The notes beneath the pieces are model-generated. The model was not told the origin of the DNA. It saw only the letters and a list, made by a program, of their open reading frames with translations, and did no database searches. Positions 7,995 to 16,819 of a stretch of 50,126 nt of DNA are shown here, piece after piece. The position numbers and the translations under genes are program-made. Source of the DNA: GCA-2716065 sp036123135 (GTDB lineage: Bacteria > Bacteroidota > Bacteroidia > Flavobacteriales_D > Parvicellaceae); contig JAZADZ010000080.1 of the NCBI GenBank assembly GCA_036123135.1, positions 1-50,126 on the forward strand. The letters run 5' to 3'. Numbering within the stretch: position 1 is the first letter of the stretch; each line of letters starts with the position of its first letter.

Positions 7995-9346
7995 TTGGGG
8001 AAATATAAAGCCCAGCCAATTAAAAAATACAATAAAAGTCCAATAACGTCATTTGTGGTAGTTATGAAAGGACCAGTCGCTAAGGCCGGATCAATTTTGT
8101 ATCGGTTTAAGATTAACGGTATAAACGTACCAAAAAGACCAGCATACAAAAAGACAGAAATCAAAGCAACACCTATTGTCAGCGATAGAAGGGGATCGTT
8201 TTCAGTAAATAGACAAAAAACTAAAGCAATTAATGAACAAATAACCCCATTTACTAATGCAACCAGTAGTTCTTTAATCAATTTTTTAGCGATTGTTTCA
8301 ATCTCTAGGGAATTATTGGCAAGAGACTGTACAATTATTGCGGAAGATTGTACCCCAACATTCCCCCCCATTGCCAAGATTAGTGGAATAAATGATGCCA
8401 TTACAGGAAATTCGCTTATTTTATCTTCAAATCCACCAATTACATAAGCCCCAAGAATACCGCCAGTTAATCCAATTAATAACCATGGAAGCCGAGCTCT
8501 GCTGAGCGTCAAAATGTTATCGGACGATTCAACTTTTTCAGAAATACCGCTTGCCATTTGGTAGTCTTTCTCTGCTTCTTCCTTAATTACCTCCAATGCA
8601 TCATCAATAGTAATTCTACCAATTAAAACACCTAAATCGTTTACAACTGGAATAACTACAAGTTCATATTTTTCCATAATAGAAGCTACTTCCTCAGCAG
8701 GAACCATAGCATTTACTACAATAGGATCTGGACGATATAAATCTTTGATTAAAGTTTGATCCGATGCATAAAGGAACTTTTTTAGAGACAATGTACCCAA
8801 AAGCTTTGACTGCACATTAGTCACATAGATGGTATACACATTATCAACATCCTCGACTTGTTTTCGTAGCATTGTGAGGGCTTCTTTTACAGTCCAGTCA
8901 CTATTTGCAGCCACAAACTCTTTCGCCATTATTCCACCTGCACTGTCTTCTTCGTAGGCAAGTAAATCAGAGATGTCGCTAGATTGACTTTCATCTTTAA
9001 TTTCACTTAATACTTCTTCTTGTTTTTTTTCTGGAAGATCTTGAATTAAATCTGTTGCATCATCAGAATCCATATTTTCAATAGACTCTGCAATTTCTTT
9101 GGCTGAAAGTGAAGCTAAAAATTTATCACGAACGTCTTCGTCAATTTCAACCAATACGTCTGCAGCTTGCTCTTCATCGAGCAGTTCATAAATATACTGA
9201 GCCTCTTGAAGATTCACATAGTCCATGATTTCAGCAATGTCCGCAGGATGGAGTTCATTTACGTGCGAAACAATAAAATGGCTATCTCCTTTATTGATTG
9301 CATTAGAAATTTCACTTATGAACTCTTTTGTTAATTCAAACTGCAT
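7991..9346 (-). CDS. mgtE: Magnesium transporter MgtE
   Basis: Mg2+ channel of the inner membrane, 451 residues. The architecture is visible: an acidic helical MgtE N domain (about 1-130, with repeated DELL/DLL-type helices), two CBS domains (about 135-260), a linking helix, and five transmembrane helices from about residue 285. The pore segment is GGNVGVQSSAIIVQSLA, and the end has PALATGPFITTTNDVIGL, both family hallmarks. It follows rsmA by 81 bases and is likely in the same minus-strand operon as the ABC exporter and rsmA. Confidence 0.95.
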   Translation of the reverse strand: MQFELTKEFISEISNAINKGDSHFIVSHVNELHPADIAEIMDYVNLQEAQYIYELLDEEQAADVLVEIDEDVRDKFLASLSAKEIAESIENMDSDDATDLIQDLPEKKQEEVLSEIKDESQSSDISDLLAYEEDSAGGIMAKEFVAANSDWTVKEALTMLRKQVEDVDNVYTIYVTNVQSKLLGTLSLKKFLYASDQTLIKDLYRPDPIVVNAMVPAEEVASIMEKYELVVIPVVNDLGVLIGRITIDDALEVIKEEAEKDYQMASGISEKVESSDNILTLSRARLPWLLIGLTGGILGAYVIGGFEDKISEFPVMASFIPLILAMGGNVGVQSSAIIVQSLANNSLEIETIAKKLIKELLVALVNGVICSLIALVFCLFTENDPLLSLTIGVALISVFLYAGLFGTFIPLILNRYKIDPALATGPFITTTNDVIGLLLYFLIGWALYFPK

Positions 9347-9427
9347 TTATACTCAATTGAAACACTGTAAACTCAATAATTTTATAAGAGCGAAAATAAA
9401 CAATTACGAGGAACAAAATGAGGTTCT

Positions 9428-10186
9428 TTAGGGGGATTCTAAAATATTAGTGAGCTCTATAAAATCTTGAACAGCCATTTGTTCAGGTCTCATTGTAAAG
9501 AGTGGATGATTAGTTTTTTTGTCATTTAGAAAAATTTTTAATGAATTTCTAATCATTTTTCTTCTTTGATTGAAGGCTGTTTTAACAATCCGTTTGAATA
9601 ATTTTTCGTCACAAGAAAGCTCAGTGGTTGTATTTCTTTTAATTCTAATTACTCCAGACTTTACTTTTGGAGGAGGATCAAAAACGTGTTCATCAACTGT
9701 AAATAAATATTCAACATCAAAATATGCTTGAATTAAAACACTCAGTATTCCATATTGTTTATTTCCAGGCTGTTGAGAAACTCTCAGAGCGACTTCTTTT
9801 TGAAACATACCAACAAGCTCAACAACCAACTCTTTCGCCTCTAAAATTTTAAATAAAATTTGAGATGAAATATTATAAGGGAAATTTCCAATTACAATCA
9901 GCTTTTGATTACCAAATTCAGTAAAATCTAATTTCAAAAAATCTTCTTTTCTTACATCTAGATCTGGAAAATTAGCAGTAAGGTAGTCAACGGATTCTCT
10001 ATCAATTTCATAGGCTATAACATCTTTATTTTCTGCCAATAAATATTTAGTTAGGGCCCCAGTTCCAGGACCAATTTCGAGTACTTTAGTATTATAGCTG
10101 AAACAGGAAATAGAAGAGGCTATTCTTTTACTTACAGAATCATCCAATAAAAAATGCTGACCAAGGTGTTTTTTAGGTTTAACCAT
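9428..10186 (-). CDS. rsmA: 16S rRNA (adenine1518/1519-N6)-dimethyltransferase
   Basis: SAM-dependent methylation of two adjacent adenines in helix 45 of 16S rRNA, a late step of 30S assembly. 252 residues with KKHLGQHFL at the N-terminus, the SAM motif EIGPGTGALT near residue 37, and the catalytic motif NFPYNISS (usual form NLPYNISS, so Leu to Phe here). A basic C-terminal helical domain contains AFNQRRKMIRN. The ATG directly abuts the TAA of the upstream ABC gene, so translation is probably coupled. Confidence 0.96.
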   Translation of the reverse strand: MVKPKKHLGQHFLLDDSVSKRIASSISCFSYNTKVLEIGPGTGALTKYLLAENKDVIAYEIDRESVDYLTANFPDLDVRKEDFLKLDFTEFGNQKLIVIGNFPYNISSQILFKILEAKELVVELVGMFQKEVALRVSQQPGNKQYGILSVLIQAYFDVEYLFTVDEHVFDPPPKVKSGVIRIKRNTTTELSCDEKLFKRIVKTAFNQRRKMIRNSLKIFLNDKKTNHPLFTMRPEQMAVQDFIELTNILESP

Positions 10187-12019
10187 TTATGAAAAAGATT
10201 GCATTTCAATTAAGTTGCTATAAACTCCTCCATTAGCGATCAATTGTTTGTGTGTTCCTCTTTCAACGATGCTCCCATCTTTTAACACAAGGATACAATC
10301 GGCATGTTGAATAGTAGACAGGCGATGAGCTATTACTAGAGATGTTCGGTTTTTCATTAGCCTTTGAAGCGCTTCTTGAACAAGTTTTTCAGACTCGGTA
10401 TCAAGGGATGAAGTGGCTTCATCTAAAATTAAAACATCTGGATTTTTAAGCACAGCTCTAGCAATAGCAATTCGTTGTTTTTGTCCACCTGAAAGCTTCC
10501 CCCCTCCGTCGCCAACAATGGTGTCATATCCATTTTCAAACCCATTGATAAATTCATGTGCATTGGCAATTTCTGCAGCACTTTTTACCTCTTCATTAGA
10601 AGCATTTTCAACAGAGAAAGCAATGTTGTTAAAAATAGAATCGTTAAATAGAATACTTTCTTGGGTGACGATTCCAAAAATCGAACGTAAGCTTTTAAGA
10701 GATAATTCATTAATGGGGTTGTTATCAATTCTGATTTGTCCTTTTTGAGGTTCATAGAATCTTGGCAATAGATCTACAAGAGTGGTTTTTCCAGAACCAG
10801 ATTGACCAACAATTGCAATGGTTTGACCTTTCTTACAATCAAATGAAACATCATTTAAAACCCACTCTTTTTCGTATTTAAAAGAGATATTTTCAAAAGA
10901 AATCTTTTCATTCAAACCCATTACTTTTTTTGCATCAAATTGATCCATGATTAGCACTTCAGCCTTCGTAATTTCATTAATTCTTGAAATAGCAGACAAT
11001 CCTTTTTGTGCATTTGAATATGCTTTAGTGATTGCTTTAAATGGGGAAATTAATTGAGATAAAAATGCTATGTAGGCAATGAAAAATGAGCCATCAATTT
11101 CTCCATCAATCGCTAATACCCCACCATACCACAATACCGCTGCAATTAGAGTTATACCAAGAAACTCACTCAAGGGAGACGCTAAGTCTGCTTTTCGATA
11201 CATTTTAACCATCAAACGATTGTATTCTTGATTGAGCTGATCAAAGCGTTGTATTGATTTTTCCTCAACATTAAATCCTTTTATTATGCGCAGGCCTGAA
11301 ATAGATTCTTCAAGAAATGAAATCAAATCTCCAAGTTTAGATTGTCCCCTTATGGCATTTCCTCTCAATCTTTTGGCTACAAAACCAATCATAATTCCAG
11401 CAATAGGAAAGAAAACAACCAAAAAAAGAGTCAGTTCAGGACTCATCCAAACAAGAATAGCAAAATAAATAATAATGTTTAGTGGATCTCTAAAAGTGGC
11501 TTCAATTGATTTTAAAATAGACCATTCAACTTCTTTTAAATCGTTTGTCATTTTAGAAATAATATCTCCTTTTTTTTCTTCATTAAAAAAAGAAAGCTGA
11601 AGGTTTAAAATTTGGCGGTACATAGAATTTCTAAAATCTCGAATTACACCGTTTCTAATTACAGCAATAAAATAGAGTGCAAAATAAATTGATGCGTTTT
11701 TAAGGAATGTAAAAAGGACTACCATAAAACATACACACATTAAAACGTATGCAGAACCATTTAGCTGAATTTGTTCCGCTAAAAAGTAAAAACCATGTTC
11801 TTTTAATGAATACCCTTTCTCAAAAAAATTAGTAATCGGTTTATTTTCGAGAATTTTTTGAACTTTCCCATCCTGATTGAAGAGAATTTCCATTATTGGA
11901 ATAAGTAATATTATGGAGAAAGCTGAAAAAAGCATTCCCAAAACATTAAAAAATACGTTCAATATGGCATGTTTGGAGTATCCTTTTACAAGCGTAAGTA
12001 TTTTTAAAAACTCAATCAT
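10187..12019 (-). CDS. ABC exporter, MsbA/LmrA-like half-transporter
   Basis: Fused permease and ATPase, 610 residues, acting as a homodimer in the inner membrane. Six transmembrane helices occupy about residues 15-330. The ATPase follows with Walker A GQSGSGKTTL near 395, the Q-loop GIVTQE, signature LSGGQKQR, Walker B VLILDEATSSLD, and the switch His in VIAHRLST. MsbA-like lipid flipping is plausible, but drug or other lipid export cannot be excluded. It is first in a minus-strand operon with rsmA. A TATATTTG box is 19 bases upstream. Confidence 0.93.
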   Translation of the reverse strand: MIEFLKILTLVKGYSKHAILNVFFNVLGMLFSAFSIILLIPIMEILFNQDGKVQKILENKPITNFFEKGYSLKEHGFYFLAEQIQLNGSAYVLMCVCFMVVLFTFLKNASIYFALYFIAVIRNGVIRDFRNSMYRQILNLQLSFFNEEKKGDIISKMTNDLKEVEWSILKSIEATFRDPLNIIIYFAILVWMSPELTLFLVVFFPIAGIMIGFVAKRLRGNAIRGQSKLGDLISFLEESISGLRIIKGFNVEEKSIQRFDQLNQEYNRLMVKMYRKADLASPLSEFLGITLIAAVLWYGGVLAIDGEIDGSFFIAYIAFLSQLISPFKAITKAYSNAQKGLSAISRINEITKAEVLIMDQFDAKKVMGLNEKISFENISFKYEKEWVLNDVSFDCKKGQTIAIVGQSGSGKTTLVDLLPRFYEPQKGQIRIDNNPINELSLKSLRSIFGIVTQESILFNDSIFNNIAFSVENASNEEVKSAAEIANAHEFINGFENGYDTIVGDGGGKLSGGQKQRIAIARAVLKNPDVLILDEATSSLDTESEKLVQEALQRLMKNRTSLVIAHRLSTIQHADCILVLKDGSIVERGTHKQLIANGGVYSNLIEMQSFS

Positions 12020-12038
12020 TTACCAAAACAATAGTAAT

Positions 12039-12046
12039 CAAATATA
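12039..12046 (-). promoter_or_regulatory. Putative -7 box of ABC exporter operon
   Basis: TATATTTG on the minus strand, matching TAnnTTTG, 19 bases before ATG 12019. Confidence 0.5.
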
Positions 12047-12111
12047 CTACTATGAGTTAGATATTATCTTCCTAAAAGAACTAAAATTCATGCCCTTTGA
12101 ACTTATTTAGA

Positions 12112-12139
12112 TTGAGTTAAATGGTTTTGTATAAATTTG
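12112..12139 (+). promoter_or_regulatory. rbfA operon promoter
   Basis: TTG at 12112-12114, then 17 bases, then TAAATTTG at 12132-12139. This fits the full Bacteroidota promoter. The -7 box ends 5 bases before ATG 12145, so the transcript is likely leaderless. It decides the rbfA start: the upstream ATG at 12121 lies inside the promoter. Confidence 0.65.
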
Positions 12140-12144
12140 CCATC

Positions 12145-12480
12145 ATGAATATTAGACAAGAAAAAATAGCTAGTTTACTTCAAAAAGAGTTGGGCAGTTT
12201 TTTTCACAAAGAATCCAGAACAATTTGCAAGGGAGCAATGGTTAGTGTTACGGTGATTCGTTTGAGTCCAGACCTCTCAATAGCAAAAGTCTATTTAAGT
12301 ATTTTTGGTGCAAAAGATTCTGACGAAGTATTTGAAAATATCATGAATAATTCCTCGACTATTCGCTATGAAGTTGGTAAAATACTTAGGCATCAATTGC
12401 GTAAAACTCCTCTTTTTCAATTTTACATTGACGACTCTTTTGATTATTCAAAGAAAATCGATGCTCTTCTAAACGGCTAA
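12145..12480 (+). CDS. rbfA: Ribosome-binding factor A
   Basis: Cold-shock and maturation factor for the 30S subunit, binding 16S rRNA through a KH-type fold. 111 residues from MNIRQEK, the usual length. Conserved pieces are KIASLLQKEL, VTVIRLSPDLSIAKVYLSIF, and RHQLRKTPLFQFYIDDS. An earlier ATG at 12121 would add MVLYKFAI, which is promoter sequence and not conserved. The stop overlaps the next ATG by one base (TAATG). Confidence 0.95.
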   Translation: MNIRQEKIASLLQKELGSFFHKESRTICKGAMVSVTVIRLSPDLSIAKVYLSIFGAKDSDEVFENIMNNSSTIRYEVGKILRHQLRKTPLFQFYIDDSFDYSKKIDALLNG

Positions 12481-13253
12481 TGAAAACAGTTTACAAATAC
12501 TTATTAAATACCCTTCCAAGACCTCTCCTTATAAGATTGAGTTACGTATTTAAACTAATCGCTCCACTTCTTTATAAAGGGAATAAAGTTTACTGTCCTG
12601 TTTGCAAAAATTCCTTTAGAAAATTTCTATCCTACGGATCCGCTGTTGCGCACAGAGATAATGTTCTTTGTCCGTTCGATTTAACTCTTGAAAGACATCG
12701 ATTGATGTGGTATTACCTTGAAAATCACAGCGAATTTTTCAAAAAAGAACGTATAAAACTTCTTCATATCGCACCTGAACAATGTTTCCACAAACTTTTT
12801 AAGAAACAAAAAAACCTCAACTATGTGACGGGAGATCTTGAATCTCCAATTGCAGATTTGCATTTTGATTTACATCAAATTCCAATTGAAGACAACTCTT
12901 TCGATGTGATTTTTTGCAATCACGTGTTAGAACATGTTGAAGATGACATTCGTTGTATGAGCGAACTATTTAGAGTAATGAAGCCTGGGGGTTGGGGTAT
13001 TTTTCAAGTCCCAATTGACTGGAAAAGAACAGAAACTTATGAGGACAAAACCATTACATCTCCTGAAGAAAGGGAAAAGCATTTTTGGCAAAAAGATCAT
13101 GTTCGTCTGTATGGACTAGATTATCCTAAAAAACTTTCTTTAGTAGGATTTGATGTGCGTCCTTTCGATTATCACCAGCATTTAGATTCATCTGATCAAG
13201 AACGTTTTAGACTTCACAAAGATGAAATTCTGTTCATTCTAACAAAACCGTAA
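12480..13253 (+). CDS. Class I SAM-dependent methyltransferase with N-terminal Cys motif
   Basis: 257 residues. The N-terminal part has CPVCKNSFRKF and a later CPFD, suggesting a small zinc-binding element. The methyltransferase part follows: LHIAPEQ (motif I-like, no GxGxG), VTGDLESPIAD, the motif IPIEDNSFDVIFCNHVLEHVEDD, and MKPGGWGIFQVPI. This places it in the Methyltransf_11-like group. The substrate is unknown. It sits between rbfA and tsaE, overlapping rbfA by one base, so it is part of a translation-related operon. Confidence 0.88.
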   Translation: MKTVYKYLLNTLPRPLLIRLSYVFKLIAPLLYKGNKVYCPVCKNSFRKFLSYGSAVAHRDNVLCPFDLTLERHRLMWYYLENHSEFFKKERIKLLHIAPEQCFHKLFKKQKNLNYVTGDLESPIADLHFDLHQIPIEDNSFDVIFCNHVLEHVEDDIRCMSELFRVMKPGGWGIFQVPIDWKRTETYEDKTITSPEEREKHFWQKDHVRLYGLDYPKKLSLVGFDVRPFDYHQHLDSSDQERFRLHKDEILFILTKP

Positions 13254-13290
13254 GCTGATTTATTCTTACAAAATACAATCTAAAGAAGAA

Positions 13291-13671
13291 TTGTTGGTTC
13301 CCGCTAAACAAATCAAATCTCTAATTAAAGACTATTCTATTTTCAAATTCGTTGGTGCAATGGGAGCAGGAAAAACAACATTTATAGCGGAAATATGTAA
13401 GCTTTTGGGGACAGATACAGTATCCTCGCCCACCTATGCAATTGTAAATACATACAAAAGTGCTGAACTTGGATTAATTTTTCATTTTGATTGTTTTAGA
13501 CTAAAAAATGAAAACGAGGCCATGGAAAGCGGACTAGAAGAATTAATTGACTCTGGAAATCCATGTTTTATTGAATGGGGGGATAAAATTGAAAACCTTT
13601 TACCAAATAAGTTCGTAGAGGTTAAAATTGAGCAAAAAAATACGTACAGAACATTAACCATTGAATTATGA
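13291..13671 (+). CDS. tsaE: tRNA threonylcarbamoyladenosine biosynthesis ATPase TsaE
   Basis: Small ATPase working with TsaB/TsaD to make t6A37 in tRNAs. Walker A is GAMGAGKTT, followed by VSSPTYAIVNTY, the conserved HFDCFRL, and IEWGDKI. From TTG 13291 it is 126 residues, a little short: the P-loop begins about 10 residues earlier than usual. In-frame sequence continues upstream without a stop to ATT 13258 and beyond (IYSYKIQSKEEL), which looks like the normal first beta-strand. The real start may therefore be a rare ATT or CTG codon. No ATG or GTG is available. The stop overlaps the ald ATG by 4 bases. Confidence 0.9.
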   Translation: MLVPAKQIKSLIKDYSIFKFVGAMGAGKTTFIAEICKLLGTDTVSSPTYAIVNTYKSAELGLIFHFDCFRLKNENEAMESGLEELIDSGNPCFIEWGDKIENLLPNKFVEVKIEQKNTYRTLTIEL

Positions 13672-14888
13672 TTTCATCTGGAGATGCACTTAAATCTCTT
13701 GCTCGAGAAGCAGCTATGCTTCCCCAAGAAGAGATGCTTGAAGTAGGAAGAAAAAAACAAAGCTTATTTATAGGAATTCCTAAAGAGACCGAATTTCAAG
13801 AACAAAGGGTTGCTTTAGTTCCTGAAGCAGTCAGTCTTTTGGTTTCAAATGGTCATAGGGTTGTAATCGAAACCAATGCTGGTGCAAATGCTAATTTTAC
13901 CGACAACGATTACAGTGAAGCTGGTGCTAAAATTGCATATTCTTCCGATGAGGTTTACGAATCTGACATTATCCTTAAAGTAACTCCGCCTTCAATAAAG
14001 GAAATTTCAATGATGAAACACAAGCAGATTCTTTTCTCTGCTCTTCAGCTCACTGTCCAGCCTGGTGATGCATTAAAAAAATTAATTACGAAAAAAATTA
14101 CTGCTATTGCATGGGACTACATTGAAGATGAAGAAGGTGTCTTTCCAGTCATTCGCTCAATGGGTGAGATAGCTGGAACTACCTCCATATTAATTGCCGG
14201 TGAATTAATGAGTAATGCTAACAATGGAAAAGGGTTAATGCTAGGTGGTGTAGCAGGAATAACGCCTCCTGAAGTTGTTATTATCGGGGCTGGTACAGTT
14301 GGTCAATTTGCAGCAAAAGCAGCACTGTCGCTTGGGGTTTCAGTAAAAGTATTTGACAACTCTGTTGCCAAGCTAAGAAGAATTCAAAGAGATTTAGGAC
14401 ACCGGGTTTTCACGTCAGTAATTCAACCAAAAGTATTGTCTAAAGCACTCAAAAGGTGCGATGTTGCCATTGGAGCACTCAGAGTTCCTCATGGAAGAAC
14501 TCCATGTGTTGTCTCTGAACAAATGATAAGAGATATGAAAGAGAGTTCAGTTATTGTTGATGTTAGCATTGACAAAGGGGGATGTTTTGAAACGTCAAAA
14601 ATTACTACACACGAAAATCCTACTTTCAAAAAACATGGTGTTATTCACTACTGTGTTCCAAACATTGCATCAAGAGTTTCAAGAACGGCAAGTTATGGAT
14701 TAAGTAATATTTTCGCACCTCTTTTGATGGAAATTGCTGAGAGAGGTGGATGTGAAAAACTTATACAAACTGAAATCGGATTCAGACATGGAGTATATGT
14801 ATACAAAGGAACGCTTACTTCCTCCTTCTTGGGGGAAACCTTTAATCTTCCCTACAAAGATTTAGATCTTTTAATTTCTGCACTCTAG
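13668..14888 (+). CDS. ald: Alanine dehydrogenase
   Basis: NAD-dependent interconversion of L-alanine with pyruvate and ammonia. 406 residues with the AlaDh/PNT N-domain (IGIPKETEFQEQRVALVPEAV, substrate-binding Arg and Lys region) and the NAD domain with IIGAGTVGQFAAKAA. A further segment is DVSIDKGGCFETS. The start includes about 33 residues before IGIPKE (with REAAMLPQEEMLEV), as I recall for Bacteroidota versions that follow tsaE. Translation is coupled to tsaE through an ATGA overlap. It converges on pdhB with 2 bases between the stops. Confidence 0.93.
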   Translation: MISSGDALKSLAREAAMLPQEEMLEVGRKKQSLFIGIPKETEFQEQRVALVPEAVSLLVSNGHRVVIETNAGANANFTDNDYSEAGAKIAYSSDEVYESDIILKVTPPSIKEISMMKHKQILFSALQLTVQPGDALKKLITKKITAIAWDYIEDEEGVFPVIRSMGEIAGTTSILIAGELMSNANNGKGLMLGGVAGITPPEVVIIGAGTVGQFAAKAALSLGVSVKVFDNSVAKLRRIQRDLGHRVFTSVIQPKVLSKALKRCDVAIGALRVPHGRTPCVVSEQMIRDMKESSVIVDVSIDKGGCFETSKITTHENPTFKKHGVIHYCVPNIASRVSRTASYGLSNIFAPLLMEIAERGGCEKLIQTEIGFRHGVYVYKGTLTSSFLGETFNLPYKDLDLLISAL

Positions 14889-14890
14889 TT

Positions 14891-15871
14891 TCAGCTCACA
14901 TACATGACTGATTTCACAGCGTCCATCACTTTTTTGGTGTTGGGTAAAGCCTCCTCAATTAAGTTTTTTGAAAATGCAAATGGAGTGTCTGCCTGCATAA
15001 CTCGTACAACTGGTGAATCTAAATGATCAAATGCATACCGTTGAATGTGATAAGCCAACTCACTTGAAATTGATGCTAAGGGCCAGCTCTCCTCAACTAC
15101 AACACATCGATTTGTTTTTTGAACAGACTCTACGATTGTTCTGTAATCGATAGGACGTATCGATCGTAAATCGATAATTTCACAGCTTATGCCCTCTTTC
15201 GAAAGCTCAACTGCAGCAGCATGAACAACTTTTAAAATTTTACCAAAAGAAACAATTGTAACATCACTTCCAGTTTCCCTAACACTAGCCTTTCCAATAG
15301 GAACTAAATATTCATTATCTGGAATTTCACCCTTATCACCATACATTTTTTCGGATTCCATGACAAGAACTGGATCGTCATCGCGAATAGCAGTTTTAAG
15401 TAATCCCTTAGCATCGTAAGGTGTAAAAGGAGTAACTACCTTTAGTCCAGGAACGTGAGCGTAAAAGGATTCAAAACTCTGAGAATGTGTTGCAGCCAGT
15501 TGACCGGCAGTTCCATTACCTCCTCTAAATACAATTGGACATCCATACTGCCCACCACTCATTTGAAGCATTTTGGCAGCACTGTTTATAATTTGATCTG
15601 AAGCCAATAAAGCAAAATTCCACGTCATAAATTCAATAATTGGACGAAGACCATTCATTGCAGCTCCAACACCAATACCTGCAAAACCTAGCTCGGCAAT
15701 TGGAGTATCTATTACTCTTTTAGGACCAAATTCGTCTAACATACCCTGAGAAACTTTATATGCTCCATTGTACTCGGCGACTTCTTCGCCCATTAAAAAA
15801 ACATTTTCGTCTTTTCGCATTTCTTCAGACATAGCTTCATTTAAAGCCTCTCTATACTGAACTGTTCTCAT
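14891..15871 (-). CDS. pdhB: Pyruvate dehydrogenase E1 component, beta subunit
   Basis: With the alpha subunit it forms the thiamine-diphosphate-dependent E1 that decarboxylates pyruvate for acetyl-CoA formation. 326 residues. Family motifs: MGEEVAEYNGAYKVSQGM, DTPIAELGFAGIGVGAA, the FMTWNFALLASDQI region, RGGNGTAGQLAATHSQ and EESWPLASISSEL. The alpha subunit is not adjacent, so the genes are split in this genome. It is divergent from etfB, and a TAATTTTG box lies 22 bases upstream. Confidence 0.95.
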   Translation of the reverse strand: MRTVQYREALNEAMSEEMRKDENVFLMGEEVAEYNGAYKVSQGMLDEFGPKRVIDTPIAELGFAGIGVGAAMNGLRPIIEFMTWNFALLASDQIINSAAKMLQMSGGQYGCPIVFRGGNGTAGQLAATHSQSFESFYAHVPGLKVVTPFTPYDAKGLLKTAIRDDDPVLVMESEKMYGDKGEIPDNEYLVPIGKASVRETGSDVTIVSFGKILKVVHAAAVELSKEGISCEIIDLRSIRPIDYRTIVESVQKTNRCVVVEESWPLASISSELAYHIQRYAFDHLDSPVVRVMQADTPFAFSKNLIEEALPNTKKVMDAVKSVMYVS

Positions 15872-15893
15872 GTTTCGTTTTAATTAAGGAGCA

Positions 15894-15901
15894 CAAAATT
15901 A
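15894..15901 (-). promoter_or_regulatory. Putative -7 box of pdhB promoter
   Basis: TAATTTTG on the minus strand, 22 bases before the pdhB ATG. The 205-bp region 15872-16076 holds this and the divergent etfB promoter, and otherwise only A/T-rich sequence. Confidence 0.5.
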
Positions 15902-16038
15902 AGTTATAATGCTATAAAAACCATTTTTTACATTGAATTTTAAATCACCACTTGAAAAGTTCAAAAAAAACAAAAACAAAGTATGCTTAGATATTAAAAA
16001 AAAGTAGCTTTGGGGAGTATAGTAAAACAACAATCTTT

Positions 16039-16046
16039 TATCTTTG
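16039..16046 (+). promoter_or_regulatory. Putative -7 box of etfBA promoter
   Basis: TATCTTTG, matching TAnnTTTG, 30 bases before the etfB ATG. A TTTG at 16009-16012 could be a -33 element, although the spacing is a little long. Confidence 0.5.
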
Positions 16047-16076
16047 AAAGCACAAAATTTAACTAAAAAATAACAA

Positions 16077-16817
16077 ATGAAACTACTAGTTTGTATTAGT
16101 AAAGCACCTGATACCACAGCTAAAATCGCCTTTACAGATGGTAATTCCAAGTTTGATGAAAATGGTGTTCAATATATAGTCAATCCTTACGATGAATGGT
16201 ATGCGCTTGTTAGAGCTCTAGAACTCGTTGAAGCCAATGGTGGATCGGTTACAACAATAACGGTAGGTACAGCTGCTGATGATCCTACTATTCGTAAAGC
16301 TCTAGCAATTGGAGCCAACGATGCTGTTCGAATCGATACTGAAGCATTGGATGCTGGAAATGTTGCAAAACAAATCAGCGAATATGCAAAAGACAAAGAA
16401 TATGATATCATATTTACAGGAAAAGAAACCATCAACTACAATGGTGCACAGGTTGGAGGAATGATCGCTGAACACTTGAACCTTCCTTTTATTTCTCTTG
16501 GGACAAAACTAGATGTAAATGGTGACACAGCCACATTAGAAAGAGACGTTCAAGGAGGAATTGAAATTGTAGAAGTCAATACTCCTTTTGTTGTAGCAGC
16601 TGCAAAGGGTATGGCTGAACAAAGAATTCCAAACATGAGAGGGATTATGGCTGCAAGAACAAAACCACTTAATGTTTTACCTGCTGCTCAAATTGAGAAT
16701 TTAACCTCTGTTGTGAGTTATGCACTCCCTGATGCAAAAGAAGGATGTAAGTATGTAGACCCAGAAAATATGGATGAATTAGTAGATTTATTACACAACC
16801 AATCAAAAGTAATTTAA
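16077..16817 (+). CDS. etfB: Electron transfer flavoprotein beta subunit
   Basis: Binds AMP and, with EtfA, carries electrons from acyl-CoA and other dehydrogenases to the quinone pool. 246 residues with MKLLVCISKAPDT, NPYDEWYALVRALEL, the GANDAVRIDT segment, and the adenine-binding TGKETINYNGAQVGGMIAE. The family signature VNTPFVVAAAKGMAEQRIPNMRG is near the C-terminus. Two bases separate it from etfA. Confidence 0.95.
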   Translation: MKLLVCISKAPDTTAKIAFTDGNSKFDENGVQYIVNPYDEWYALVRALELVEANGGSVTTITVGTAADDPTIRKALAIGANDAVRIDTEALDAGNVAKQISEYAKDKEYDIIFTGKETINYNGAQVGGMIAEHLNLPFISLGTKLDVNGDTATLERDVQGGIEIVEVNTPFVVAAAKGMAEQRIPNMRGIMAARTKPLNVLPAAQIENLTSVVSYALPDAKEGCKYVDPENMDELVDLLHNQSKVI

Positions 16818-16819
16818 GT

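Noticed and set aside
7995..8447. 150-codon plus-strand open frame opposite mgtE
   Set aside because: Antisense shadow of the transmembrane part of MgtE.
12121..12144. Longer rbfA start at ATG 12121
   Set aside because: It lies in the -33/-7 promoter region and adds a non-conserved peptide.
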